Assembly (NCBI GenBank): GCA_026419805.1
Contig: JAOSLS010000134.1
Coordinates: 1 to 64,000, forward strand
Length of the DNA: 64,000 nt
Direction: 5' to 3'
DNA from: Ceratocystis colombiana
Taxonomy: Eukaryota > Ascomycota > Sordariomycetes > Microascales > Ceratocystidaceae
Shown: piece after piece, positions 11,813 through 22,624 of the stretch
How the letters are laid out: every line of letters begins with the position of its first letter
Numbering within the stretch: position 1 is the stretch's first letter
Position numbers and translations under genes: made by a program
The notes under the pieces: model-generated
What the model saw: only the letters and a program-made list of their open reading frames with translations
What the model was told of the DNA's origin: nothing
The model's database searches: none

Positions 11813-14800
11813 TCAACCACCAAAAACAAAGTTCCGATTCAGCTCACCGCGATCGCCATCACTGTGACTAGTGCCTTGCGCATGATGGCTTGCTATAAAA
11901 GAGGGGTGGAAGGCCGTTGGGATTTGGCTCTCTGTCCATGGATTCTTTAGCCCGCCGCCTAGCGCTTCACTAGACGCTGCGGGCGGGAAGGTTTTGTGTG
12001 ATGACTGGTATGTCATGGGAGAGAGTGGCGATAGTGGTGACGGGGGTAAATTTTCGGTGTCATGTGGGATATGGACATCGGACTGAGTAGAATACTCTGT
12101 ACCCGACTCGTGACTTGGCAAGTTTTCATGACCAGAAAAATATTCGCCGTAATCTCTACTTCCATGCGACGAGTTCAGCGACGAGTCAATGGTGCTAAGT
12201 GAAGGCATAGCTGAATGGCTTGCGTGCGTTGGTGGCGTGCAAGTCGAATATAATTGCTCGGATTCAGTGTTACCAGTGTAATATAATGAGGGGTGGCGCT
12301 CTTGGCCACATGGCGGCAGTGTGTAGCCATTCCCGGAAGTGGGAAGCTGCACCATGGGTCTACGGAGAAACTCCAACTCTTCTTCGGAAAAGTCAACATC
12401 CCGTGGGATGTACTGGACATTGTCATAGTCAATGGGGGCAGTTGAGTCGCGACGCACATCATAGACAGCCACTTTGGAAGCATCTTCGAAGTTGAGCGGT
12501 TTTCTAGTAGAGGAAAAGAAACTAGGACTATTTATAGGAGGGCCGTTTTTGAACGCGCGTGCTGTTTGTGTAGTGGATGGTGAGAAATGAGACCTACTGA
12601 GGGGGGGTAGCGGCACCGGGCGAGGATGACAGAAGGGCACTGGGGCTGTCCGTAGATCGGGGTCAAGATTGAGATTGAGATTAACCCTTCCATCTTCAGC
12701 GGTCTTTCTTGTAGGTTCCTCAACTAGAGCAGTATCATTTGTCGCTTCGGCCGACTGACTAGCCTCAACTTCCACCATCTGAGTGACATGCTGTGTTTTG
12801 GGTGAAACTGGAACAGAAGGATAGCTAGCGTTGATAATAGGTAGTGTAGTGGTCTTCCGTGGCTCAGTGCTAAGATTAGACTCAAAGAAATCACTGTCTT
12901 CTAATAATGCAGGGTCTTGGACCTGAGGCCCTAGGGCTGGGGGTATCACTGAGGAAACAATAGTAGGAGCAACTGAGCTCTGCAAGTTTGGCTCAGGCAG
13001 CGAAGTCTGCGAGGCCTGGGAAGGAAGGTTGATGGGGAACTGCCAGTCTCGTGTAGGTCTTCGCAGAGCTGTTGCTGGATGATCAACAGTAAGATTTCCA
13101 ATAGGTGGGATATCCACATGAGATTCATTACCATCACTAGGTCCGACGATAGTGTCGGGTATAGTTCCTAACGGGGCAGAGGGGTCGGAAGTATGATTAG
13201 TGATTTGGGAAGTGGAGTCTAGAGGGCGGTTAAGGTCGATAGCAAAAGAAAGATCTAGGTCAATCAATGACTGGCGTGCAGACTCAGGCCCGCGTTGAGC
13301 TAACGGAGCAACATTAATAGGGGGAGGAGGGGGCATCAATATGTTTTTAGAGCTGCCTGTATTATACATCCTAAGATAGTACAGACATGAAGCTTCGTTA
13401 TAGCCCGTCATAGTATGATCGAAGATGCGCTCAATAGGGCGCTTGACGCGGATTTCATTGAAGCGACGGGAGGCTCCACTCAGTAAGGGGGGGGACTGTT
13501 CCTCTTTTTTGGGTGGCTGCTGGGGTTTTCGTTGAGGGTGATATTGGTCCTGTTGCTTTGGGGCCTGGTTCTGTGTATGTCGTGGCGTGATCGAGCTTGC
13601 TGAAGAATTGCGACGAATCACATTCGGCTTGCTGTCGCCAAAGCTCCCAATTGACCCTTTAGAGCCGTCTATGGTGTCACAGCAGCCAGACTCACGAGAC
13701 CCAAAATCCCAGCTGCTGTATGCACCATCGGCGTTGGCTGAGCCAAGAGAGCTACGCGAATTCTGCGAACACTTAGAGCCCTTGCGTAACTGGCCCCCCG
13801 GGCCCATGAACAGCGAATCACGGCTCCCGCCGTGTGCCTCCCAGAACTTAAACAAAGCGACTAGATTTGTCAGTGCTGACGTCGGATACGTTATCTCGGT
13901 GCCAGCAATATACGGGTGCTGTTTTATGACGTCAATAGATGGTCGGTGGTCTGGGTCTACCTGCAGACAAAACTCGACTAGGCTCGCCAGGTCTTCAGAA
14001 TACATCCCATTAAGGCGTGGAGGAGCTGTCCGCAGAGACTGTGCAAGGGCTTCAGGTCGAGCCCCAATATTTTCCATCGCGTTGGGCGGCATTCCGGTGG
14101 CCATCTCGAAAGCCATGGCGCCGAACGACCAAATATCCACTTCAGATCCATATGTCTTCTGGCCCCAGTTGTCCAGAAGCTCGGGCGCCATCCAGTGCGG
14201 CGTGCCAACAACGGTTGACCGCTTATCCTTTTGCTCGCTATCCTTCCAGCTGTATTCGTTCAGTACAGCAGCCACGCCAAAGTCGGCTAGTTGCACGCCA
14301 CCATTTTCATGGACCAAGACGTTTGCACATTTGATATCACGGTGGATGATCCCCGCACGGTGAACCCAGCTCAAGGCCTCGGCAACCTCGCGCAGAACAA
14401 TGATAATCCACTTGTCGTCTAGACCATGCGGCTTCACTGGTTTCATTAGTGTGGCCACACTGCCACCACCACAGTACTGAGTGACCATCCATACAGTGCG
14501 ACCAACACCCAGGAACTCGATTATGTGGTTGATATTCCGAGCGCCTTGGCTCTCTAATCGCCTCAGAGCCTCAACCTCCTTGAGGAAGTCCTGGTACGAA
14601 TTGGCCATGCGAGGAACAGGATTTGCCCGGTCACTCGCTTCAATGTCTATGATCTTAATGGCGACAATTTGGCCAGCATGGTTCTCTGCAGAAACTGAAG
14701 ACGAGGATGCAGCTTTATTTCGGGTTGCTAGGCGCTTTCTTGCACGATAAACCCGACCGTAGCTACCTTTGCCGACTAGCTCCTCCAATACGTATGGTGG

Positions 14801-15544
14801 AGGGTCAGTCTTTGACTCGGCGGCCTCAGCGAGAACTCGTGCCTGCATTTTTTTGGCATCTTCGAGGGCCTTTTGCTTAGCTGCTGATAGACGAGGTTGA
14901 TTCAAGCGAAGCGAGGCATAATTTGGGGGCACAGCCGAAGCCACCAATGGTGCAATGGACGACGAAGACGACGAGTTAAGTGAGCCGCTGCGCAAGGCAG
15001 CAGGAGCCAAGTCTCGTGCTGCTTGGATGTTATGGATTTGAGCGTGGCTTTTAGCATGACCGTCGGCAGCTTTTCCGTGAGGGTGGAGCTGAAGCTGAGC
15101 ATTAACAGGTCCACGATGGATCGTAGGGCGTAGGAGTTCAGAGGCAGGCCATTGGTGGGCGACGGTAGCCTTTCCATGTAAAGGGGATTGGGGAGGAGGG
15201 TGTCTAGTGCTAGAGCGATACTGAGAAGTAGTTGCTTGTACGTCACTGCGACTGCCTGGCTGCCGGTGGGTGGGGTCTTGCTGATGGCTAGCAGAAGTCC
15301 AGGCTGGGGCATTCTGGGGTAGCGGCACGGCTTGTTTAGTTGGATGCCCTAAGTTCTGGGAATCACAGGCGTCCTGGAAGATACCCCCTCCATTACTCCC
15401 GCATTCGCAGGCGCTTGGTTCAGCTGCTGGCAGGGACGCGTTTTGCACTGCAGTCTGATGGTGGCGCTTAAAATTGCAGTTGCTGTGATCGTGGGTGTCG
15501 TCACTTCCGTTTACACCAACAGGTGCCGTTTGTCTTGAATCCAT
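11813..15544 (-). CDS. pod-6: GCK/Ste20-family kinase of POD-6/Nak1/Kic1 type
   Basis: Germinal-centre kinase expected upstream of the NDR kinase COT-1/Orb6 in the MOR/RAM network controlling hyphal polarity and septation. One uninterrupted exon, 1243 aa. Residues 1-245 are a low-complexity Gln/Ser/His-rich extension. The kinase domain is about 251-550, with the P-loop GKGSYGRV, Lys297 in VAIKII, HRDIKCAN (401 on), DFGVA (421 on) and WMAPEL (451 on). The sequence before the P-loop (PPPYVLEELVGKGSYGR) and CGGGSVATLMKP distinguish the POD-6/Nak1 branch from the SID1 and MST-1 branches. Odd: a Ser-rich insert of about 22 residues between strands beta2 and beta3. The ~690-residue tail is Pro/Ser-rich without a recognised domain. 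Confidence 0.88.
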   Translation of the reverse strand: MDSRQTAPVGVNGSDDTHDHSNCNFKRHHQTAVQNASLPAAEPSACECGSNGGGIFQDACDSQNLGHPTKQAVPLPQNAPAWTSASHQQDPTHRQPGSRSDVQATTSQYRSSTRHPPPQSPLHGKATVAHQWPASELLRPTIHRGPVNAQLQLHPHGKAADGHAKSHAQIHNIQAARDLAPAALRSGSLNSSSSSSIAPLVASAVPPNYASLRLNQPRLSAAKQKALEDAKKMQARVLAEAAESKTDPPPYVLEELVGKGSYGRVYRARKRLATRNKAASSSSVSAENHAGQIVAIKIIDIEASDRANPVPRMANSYQDFLKEVEALRRLESQGARNINHIIEFLGVGRTVWMVTQYCGGGSVATLMKPVKPHGLDDKWIIIVLREVAEALSWVHRAGIIHRDIKCANVLVHENGGVQLADFGVAAVLNEYSWKDSEQKDKRSTVVGTPHWMAPELLDNWGQKTYGSEVDIWSFGAMAFEMATGMPPNAMENIGARPEALAQSLRTAPPRLNGMYSEDLASLVEFCLQVDPDHRPSIDVIKQHPYIAGTEITYPTSALTNLVALFKFWEAHGGSRDSLFMGPGGQLRKGSKCSQNSRSSLGSANADGAYSSWDFGSRESGCCDTIDGSKGSIGSFGDSKPNVIRRNSSASSITPRHTQNQAPKQQDQYHPQRKPQQPPKKEEQSPPLLSGASRRFNEIRVKRPIERIFDHTMTGYNEASCLYYLRMYNTGSSKNILMPPPPPINVAPLAQRGPESARQSLIDLDLSFAIDLNRPLDSTSQITNHTSDPSAPLGTIPDTIVGPSDGNESHVDIPPIGNLTVDHPATALRRPTRDWQFPINLPSQASQTSLPEPNLQSSVAPTIVSSVIPPALGPQVQDPALLEDSDFFESNLSTEPRKTTTLPIINASYPSVPVSPKTQHVTQMVEVEASQSAEATNDTALVEEPTRKTAEDGRVNLNLNLDPDLRTAPVPFCHPRPVPLPPLSRSHFSPSTTQTARAFKNGPPINSPSFFSSTRKPLNFEDASKVAVYDVRRDSTAPIDYDNVQYIPRDVDFSEEELEFLRRPMVQLPTSGNGYTLPPCGQERHPSLYYTGNTESEQLYSTCTPPTHASHSAMPSLSTIDSSLNSSHGSRDYGEYFSGHENLPSHESGTEYSTQSDVHIPHDTENLPPSPLSPLSPMTYQSSHKTFPPAASSEALGGGLKNPWTESQIPTAFHPSFIASHHAQGTSHSDGDRGELNRNFVFGG

Positions 15545-16697
15545 AGCACGAAAAAAAAAAGAGTAACTACTCTGATTCCACGTGGCTTAGATGAGATAGG
15601 GATTCTTGATACCGTGTGAGGCTGAAATGTCTCTCCTTTCCTGCGACTGCAACAGTAAGTGATATGGATATAAAGATAAAGGGCGAAGTGAAAAAAAGCA
15701 AACGAAAGCTAGTGCAACTAGGAGATTTTAGCTACAAGAGAACAGACAAACGCCAGTAGGACACAACAGCTACTCAGAACTAACAAGAAGACATACCTAT
15801 TATTAGCAAGAAATAGCTCTTGTCAGACTCCTCGTCTCCTATGATCTTCTTTTACAGCCTGTGGGTTTTCCTATGTGTACTACGCCTCGTGAAGGAGAAC
15901 AATAAACCTAGAGGAAGAATGAAAATAAAAAAAAACGACAAAGTGAAAATAAATCAAGGAAAAGGTTGAGGCAAAATGCCCAGCTTAGCAACAAACAGGT
16001 GTAATGTTCATGGGAAAGGAGGAAGAGGGAGAGGCGGGAACCCTCCAATCCAAGTCCAGTCTGGAAAGAAAAACCCAGCAACTAACACTCCGAAATCTTG
16101 TTTCTTTCATCACTACTGCAGGCAAAAAGCCACCTGTGCCGTGTGTCCTAGCCGAGAGCAACTTCTAAGCAGGCTAAACCAAAGACAAGGCGGCAGCAAC
16201 ACGTGCACCCGCCTTGCGCCGCATAAGCACTACTCCAAGAACAGTTCAACATCTTCTTTTTGGCTAGTAAGCTTTCTCATGTCCATGATCCTTCTAGCTA
16301 GCGAGATGTCGGTTGCCACGAGCAGCCAAGCCTTGATTTGATACCTTCTTCTATGCCTCCCATCTAACCACTCATGTTGCTTGCTTGATGTGAAATTTCT
16401 CCCGCTCTTCTCCCTTTCCGCCATGCAGCCTCTTGTATCCCAGGTCTATTTGCTTTTCGCTACCTGTTGCTCTCTCGCAGGTTCTAAATTGACGAAATCA
16501 AGATACAGCCAGTTTTAAAAAAAAAAGAACCCGTCCCAAAAAAGTAATCATCTCCTCGAAAAAAAAATATATCATGGCTTTAGTAGCTGACTGAAGCCAT
16601 CCGTCTTATATAACCAAAAAGCTCGACTTTATCAACGCCTTTTTCATGATAATGAACTTACAGAATGTTTCTCCGTAATCTCCCCTGCTTGCTTGAC
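15545..16697. other. Intergenic, upstream of the kinase gene
   Basis: 1.15 kb between the kinase start and the stop of the next minus-strand gene. It carries the kinase promoter and leader plus the neighbour's 3' UTR. A palindromic CCACGTGG lies at 15578-15585, 34 bases from the kinase ATG. A runs at 15551-15560 and 16516-16568. No coding region that I can support. Confidence 0.45.
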
Positions 16698-18397
16698 TCA
16701 TACGCCACTTGTTATAGAACAGTGACTTTTATATCCATAGCTAGCCACATCTTCTTCAAGCTTGCCATTCACGTCCCGATCGGCGTATATCGTAGGATCC
16801 TTGACGGTTTCCGGTACTGATGGAATGCAATAAGAGATATCATGCACTTCCTGCTCCGATTGAAGGGATACACTGTGCTTCACTTCTAGCTCGCACCCTA
16901 GAAATGGCAGCCGCAAAATTGGCGAGTTTCCGGTATTTTCTGTGTCACCATCAATACCTCTTGGCATCTTAGGAATCTGATCCCCGTTGGTAACCACAAT
17001 CTGGGGAGGCAGCATGTCGCGACATAAAATCGGCGGATCTTCCCCTTGCTTTTCAATTATCGGGCCCCGAAAAGATGTATGTGGCGAGGGCGGGCTCCTT
17101 AACCCTATAGGTTGGGCCTCAAATAGATCAGAAGCAGTGCTTCCTGACTGCCCATCCTTGGTTCCGTGTGCAGAGTGCGCAATGTGATACGGCCTGTGAG
17201 GGCGTCTGTCGTAGCCATCATGCGAGTATCCATTCTTGCCATCTTGAATGCCTCCGTGAATCCCAGTCCGTTGAGGGGGGGCACGATTCCGAAACTCCTT
17301 CACCGGCATAGAGCGAGAGCTACCAGATACTGTTCGACTGCCACTAGACATTGCTGGGCTTCTATATATCTGAGTATTCAACGAACCTCCATCAGAGTCC
17401 CCACTACGACCGCCGTACAACGCACTACACTGCGCACCAGATGCTGAAGAGGATATACGTGAGGACGGGCGGCGTATTTGGCGAGGGAACAACGACTCAA
17501 CCGGGCTTATGGGAGGATTCGAAGTTGGGCTGATTGGATTGTAATTGTATATGGGATGCTCACTGGGGGTGAATCGGCCAGAAACATAGCACGAAGGGGA
17601 CGGCTCCGTGTTTCGACAGGACTCGGCGTATTCAGCCATCAAGGAATGGCGCATTAGTCGCCGAGAGGGTATGCTTTGTGTAGTCGCGGATGAGCCTTGG
17701 GCAAGGATTTCGGGAGTTGGCGGCGGCGTCTGGCTCTGGTTGACCTTGAAAGTGCGTACTTTAGCTGTTTGTCATTAGCAAATGCTAGCCGCGGTATTCC
17801 AATGAGCACTAGACATGAGTATACTTACGTTTAGGCAGAGACTTGGGCGATTCCTTTTTTCGTAGGCAGCACACATGTTTGAGTAAATCACTAAGGCTCC
17901 TAGTCTTTGCCTTGCCTTGCTGCTCTTTGCGTAGAAATTCTTCATCCTCATCAATGCCTTCAATTCGAGATTCTATAGCACCATCTGTTCCATTGCCGAC
18001 GGGAATAAAGTTCATTGACTGCCTTGATCTTGAGTCAGTCCAAGACTATCCATAGAATATAAGGCTTGAAGATCTGTGCATCTTACAGTGGTCGTGGGCG
18101 AGATTCTGGGGGATAACGATCAAGCATCAAGTCCTCCGTCTGTATCATGGTCCACGTCTCCTCTAGCTCTCGTCGTTCGGCTTGGCTAAGATTCAAAGGG
18201 CCGATGGCGTGCTCCGCAGCAATGAATCGTTTCTTGCCTAGGACGTTCCACATAGCCATGGGCACCTGGAACTCGCCTCTGCGCATAGGCTCTGGCCAGC
18301 GATCAGTCGAGTCTAGAGGAAGTCCTTGATTAAGGCGACTGCTTAGGCCAGACCACAAAGGAGCTTCTCTAGTGTCAGACCCATGAGTCGCAGCCAT
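16698..18397 (-). CDS. Orphan Ser/Pro-rich protein, function unknown
   Basis: I do not recognise a family. The best model has three exons, 18397-18087, 18022-17829 and 17764-16698, whose phases close to 523 aa. The N-terminal ~100 residues are the most protein-like part: a segment with WPEPMRRGEFQVPMAMWN, then a predicted helix around LSQAERRELEETWTMIQTEDL. Exon 2 is charged with a DEDEEF patch and CCLRKK. Exon 3 is long, Ser/Pro/Gly-rich and probably disordered, with several short Pro-rich stretches. The exon 2 acceptor (aag at 18023) and exon 3 acceptor (cag at 17765, or aag six bases on) are uncertain. A start at 18490 would add 31 residues. The look is of a regulatory or adaptor protein; that is inference. 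Confidence 0.6.
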
Positions 18398-20099
18398 CTT
18401 TGCGGAGATTTGAAATGGATGAGAGCCGCAAAGTACGAGAGAGATGGACAGGTAAGATTTCGTGCAACAGGTGTCACCGATGGAGGGCAACGTCTACAAG
18501 ACAACAACACTTCCAGTCAGCAGCATATACCATAACTATAGCCAGATAAATCGTTCCAAAGATTTGGTCGTGCAATGGGAACATACGTACCTTGATGATC
18601 GGAAACTTTCGTGCTCCAGGCTGATTGGTGAATGAGGCGGGCCTCTACCTCATAACCATGAATCTAGCACTGTGAGTTGAAAGCAGATAAATGAAAAGAG
18701 ACAGGTAGAAACTCGTAGAAGGAAGTGTGAATACCGCTGAGAAGAAAACTCGGAAAGGAATGGAAGGCACGCGAGAAAAGTCTTCATAGACTGAGCACCT
18801 TCCTCGACAAGGAAATAATACGGCAAGAGCCTGAACTCTAGCCAAGTTGAGCACTACGTAGACGGTTGTCCTGGAGCTTCTTCTTTCCCTTTATCAGTAC
18901 GATTCTATGGGCTTCTCTTTTTCCGGAAATTAAGCTGTAGCTGGGTAACCAGAATTCCGCCTAATTTCTTCATTCAAGTGAGGCTGGAAAAAAAGAGCGC
19001 CATGATGTCTTTATATTTAGTAAAGAGAGTCTATAGAGAGATGGTTTTAGAAACACCCTACAGCGCAGACATGAAGATAGCTCTATAAATCTATCTAAAC
19101 TTGATTCAAATGAGATTAAACACAGATTAAAGCCGGAGAAGGACCAGTACACCGGCATTTCTGTAGTCTCGGTTGCAGTTGGTCTCCCAGAGGCAATGCT
19201 AAAGCCGATTTTGTGTTACACAAGTGTTGGAAAAGTGGGTCATTTCGCTAAGCTTCAGTCACCCAGAGTTTATTTCAAAGCAAAACAGGACTCCAGATAG
19301 TGCAACTTTTCGACAGCTTAACACCTCCTACCTAGCCCCATTCCAAATTGCATATCACTCCCCATAAAACAGCGAGCCATCTTGTTCTTCAAACCCTAAC
19401 TGCTGGATCTACTATCACCCACCTATTTTCCCAGTATAATCAAATCCTACTACTTATAGCTCTCCTAGCTGTGTCATCAGGGGAGGGGACATGCGAAATA
19501 ACACTGGCATTGAGCTCAAAAGGGATCACATCACATGCGAACTATAAAAGTTTGTGATGTAGTATACGATGGCATTTCATCAATCGGCAATGTTCTCTGC
19601 TCAGCCAGCCGTAATATCTAACCCTAAGCACTAGCTTTTTGTGCTATGACATAACCCTTAGTCTCATACCAACGCCACCCACGAAGCAGCCATGGACAGC
19701 TGAGCAGTAAATCTGACATGCTTCCGGTAGTCCAGAACCACATGATGTCATCCAGCTTGGCTAAGAGAAAATCGTCTGGAATCAGTCAGCATTCGGTCGT
19801 CTTTGTCAGCTTTACGAGTTGCAGTCAAGAAGGTTGAAATGATGCCTGTCAGCACAAATAGGTGACCCCCAAGTCTTCTTATTGGACGAGTCACTTTACT
19901 CCACGATAGACGGAAAGAGAAAATGAAGTTAACTATAATCGGATGCTTGGGTATATATATATGTATACTTCTGTCCTTTGCTCATTAACCTCTGGCTTTT
20001 CTCTGTTTCCTTGACGCTCTTCACTCTCAACTCTCTCTTCATATTTCCATTGCTTTCTCAGTAGTTTCAAGCCCCTTCCAGCAACATACAGCTTTTATC
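18398..20099. promoter_or_regulatory. Divergent region, orphan gene/GH15
   Basis: 1.7 kb without a convincing gene between two outward-facing starts. Telomere-like CCCTAA boxes occur at 19391-19400 and 19619-19627. A TATA-rich run (tatatatatatgtata, 19952-19967) followed by a CT-rich tract (19990-20060) just before the GH15 ATG looks like its core promoter. Confidence 0.5.
19952..19967 (+). promoter_or_regulatory. TATA-like element of the GH15 gene
   Basis: Alternating TA run about 135 bases upstream of the ATG at 20100, followed by a pyrimidine-rich tract, a typical filamentous-fungal core promoter layout. Functional role is inferred. Confidence 0.45.
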
Positions 20100-22445
20100 A
20101 TGGCCGATGGGCAAGTTTTCCAAGGAGCTGCCCGCTCCCGCAGTGGAGGCTATCTCCCCATTGAGAACTACGGCATGATCGGAAATATGCATACTTGTGC
20201 TCTCATCGGCATGGATGGTGGCCTAGACTTCATGTGTTGGTAAGTCGGTTACTAGGAGGAACCGCAGGTAGCTTGTCTCTAACGCACTAAACCAGGCCAG
20301 ATTTCGACTCGCCCTCCGTCTTTTGCAGACTCCTTGATAAAGACAAGGGTGGATACTTTAGCATTGCACCTCCTCCACACATCAGTTGCACCACAAAACA
20401 ACAGTACTTGCCGTCGTCGTGCATTCTCCAAACTCGATACATACATGAAGATGGGGTTGTGGATCTAATCGACTTTTTTCCCCGACCAAAGAGTACCATT
20501 TTGCCAACTCGGCGTTCCCACACAGCCTACCGCGAGGCCAAACAGGTGCAGGAAGAGCTGAAGAAGTGGCTGGTTCGTCGCGTGGAGTGTGTTCGTGGCA
20601 CCATGGTTATGGATGTAGAAATTTTCCCTGCGTTCGGTTATGCCAAAGTGCCACATGAGACCGTCCTTGAACAAGGACCACACTCACAGACTGGTGATAA
20701 TAGTAAGGCGGCAACTTTCCACACCAAAGATGTCAAGCTCCAGTTGGATGTGACGGTAGATAAGGGAGAACATGAAGGGCCTCATGAGGGTGAATGCCCC
20801 ATGATTATGTTCCAAAAGGTCGAAAAAGAAGGCATGCTGGGTCCCGGGGTCGTGGCTCACATCACACTCAAGGAAGGCCAAGCAATCTCCTTTGTGTTAC
20901 GCAATGATCTGGAGCAACATGTTACTACTAACATCACTGCCCAGGTGCTTGATGCTCAGCAGCACGACACTCAGGAGTTTTGGTACAAGTGGATATCCAA
21001 GAGCAAATATAAGGGTCGCTGGAGGGAGGTCATTCATCGCAGCTTGATGATTTTAAAGATGCTTACTTACGAGCCAACTGGCGCAATTATCGCTGCCCCG
21101 ACCTTCTCTATCCCCGAGGACATAGGCGGGACGAGGTATGTTGGGAGAAGCACATTTATATGACTGGAGCCTAGGACATATGCTAACTTTGACTAGAAAC
21201 TGGGACTACCGGTACTCATGGGTCCGTGACGCGAGCTTTACAATCTATATTCTACTTCGTCTTGGCTTTGTTGCTGAAGCTGACTCATACATGGAGTTCA
21301 TGATGGAGCGTATCCAGTACTCTCGGGGCCCAGATGGCGCGCTACCCATCATGTTCACGATTCATGGCGAGACTGATATTCCTGAGACCGAACTGACTCA
21401 TTTAGATGGCTACCATGGCAGTAAGCCTGTGCGTATTGGCAATGGAGCAGCGTTCCACCAACAGTTTGACATCTACGGCGAGCTGATGGATGCTATCTAC
21501 TTGTACAACAAGTACGGAAAGCCGGTTACATGGGATAACTGGGTTTTGATCCGCAACATGCTGGACTATGTGCTTACATTGGTCAACGGTAGGACGCTTT
21601 CGTTTTTTATACTCGCCCCAAACCGCCAAAGTGCCACACTAACAGTAAGCAAGAATCTGACATGTCCATTTGGGAGGTGCGCAACAACAAGCAAAACTTC
21701 ACCTACAGCAAGATCATGCTGTGGGTAGCTTTCGACCGCGGCATCCGCCTGGCTGAAAAGCGATGCCTCCCGTGCCCCAACCGTCCAAGATGGCTAGAAG
21801 CCCGCGATGGACTAATGGAAGAAATTATGCAAAAGGGTAAGCAGGACAGTTCCTCTTGGAAAATGGGGCGAAAATATTACAACTAGTGCTGACATCTTAG
21901 CAGGATACAACAAGTCTCTCAAGTGCTTCGTTCAGAGTTACGAGAACAATACTTTGCTCGATTCGTCGATTCTCATTGCGCCTCTTGTGTTCTTCATCTC
22001 GCCCAATGACCCACGGTTCCTTAGCACAATAGAAAAGATTTTGATGCCTCCAGAAAAGGGAGGACTGACCTCCACAGGCTTAGTGTACCGCTATGATACT
22101 GAGAAGTCGGCTGATGGTACGACATTCTCCTTTGCACCAGTCAAACTACATTTATGCTAACATAAAGCTGTAGGAGTCGGTGGCCGGGAAGGGGCATTCA
22201 GCATGTGCACTTTCTGGCTAGTCGAAGCACTTACACGTGCAAGCGTGTATGAGCCCAAGTATGGGCCGTATGCTGTGAGTATCTTTGAGAACATGCTGTC
22301 TTTCTCTAACCATCTATGCATGTTCTCTGAAGAGATTTCACGGAGTGGTGAGCAACTAGGCAACACCCCGCAGGCATTCAGCCACCTGGCACTCATCAGT
22401 GCCGCCTTTAATCTCGACCGCGTGGCAGACTCCATGAAACGTTGA
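20100..22445 (+). CDS. Glycoside hydrolase family 15 protein (glucoamylase/trehalase-like), intracellular
   Basis: Putative glucosidase or trehalase with the GH15 (alpha/alpha)6 barrel. Six exons: 20100-20239, 20296-21135, 21197-21588, 21654-21836, 21904-22116, 22174-22445; 679 aa. Seen: N-terminal YLPIENYGMIGNMHTCALIGMDGGLDFMCW, the GH15 beta-domain start; then RNWDYRYSWVRDASF, ESDMSIWEVR and REGAFSMCTFWLVEAL, which are GH15 catalytic-domain blocks. No signal peptide, so it should act in the cytosol, unlike secreted glucoamylases. The exon 3/4 junction is the weakest: gtagga donor with an aag acceptor restores the motif, but gtcaac at 21582 with another aag also fits. The acceptor before exon 5 is a tag/cag tandem. 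Substrate (trehalose, maltose or other glucoside) cannot be told. Confidence 0.85.
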
Positions 22446-22624
22446 TATGCGTGCACATTTCCTGAAAATACATATCTTTTTATTTGAGATGGTATGTAAG
22501 AAAAAACAAGCACAAGAACTCCCTTATTTAATAAAACCCAATCATGATATTCGTAACCAAAAGTGCCATCCCAATGAGTGTCGTAACCATATATCATCTA
22601 GTGTCGTGAGGAAAGACCGCTCGG

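Noticed and set aside
13587..14363. 258-codon plus-strand open frame
   Set aside because: Lies antisense to the kinase domain of the POD-6-type gene; composition is that of a mirrored coding frame and no family motif is present.
11573..18397. Secondary-metabolite or operon-like cluster
   Set aside because: No PKS, NRPS, terpene or P450 gene in the window; neighbouring genes are unrelated housekeeping functions.
21138..21728. GH15 third exon read through without splicing
   Set aside because: The read-through frame loses the ESDMSIWEVR block, which appears in another frame; an intron is needed.
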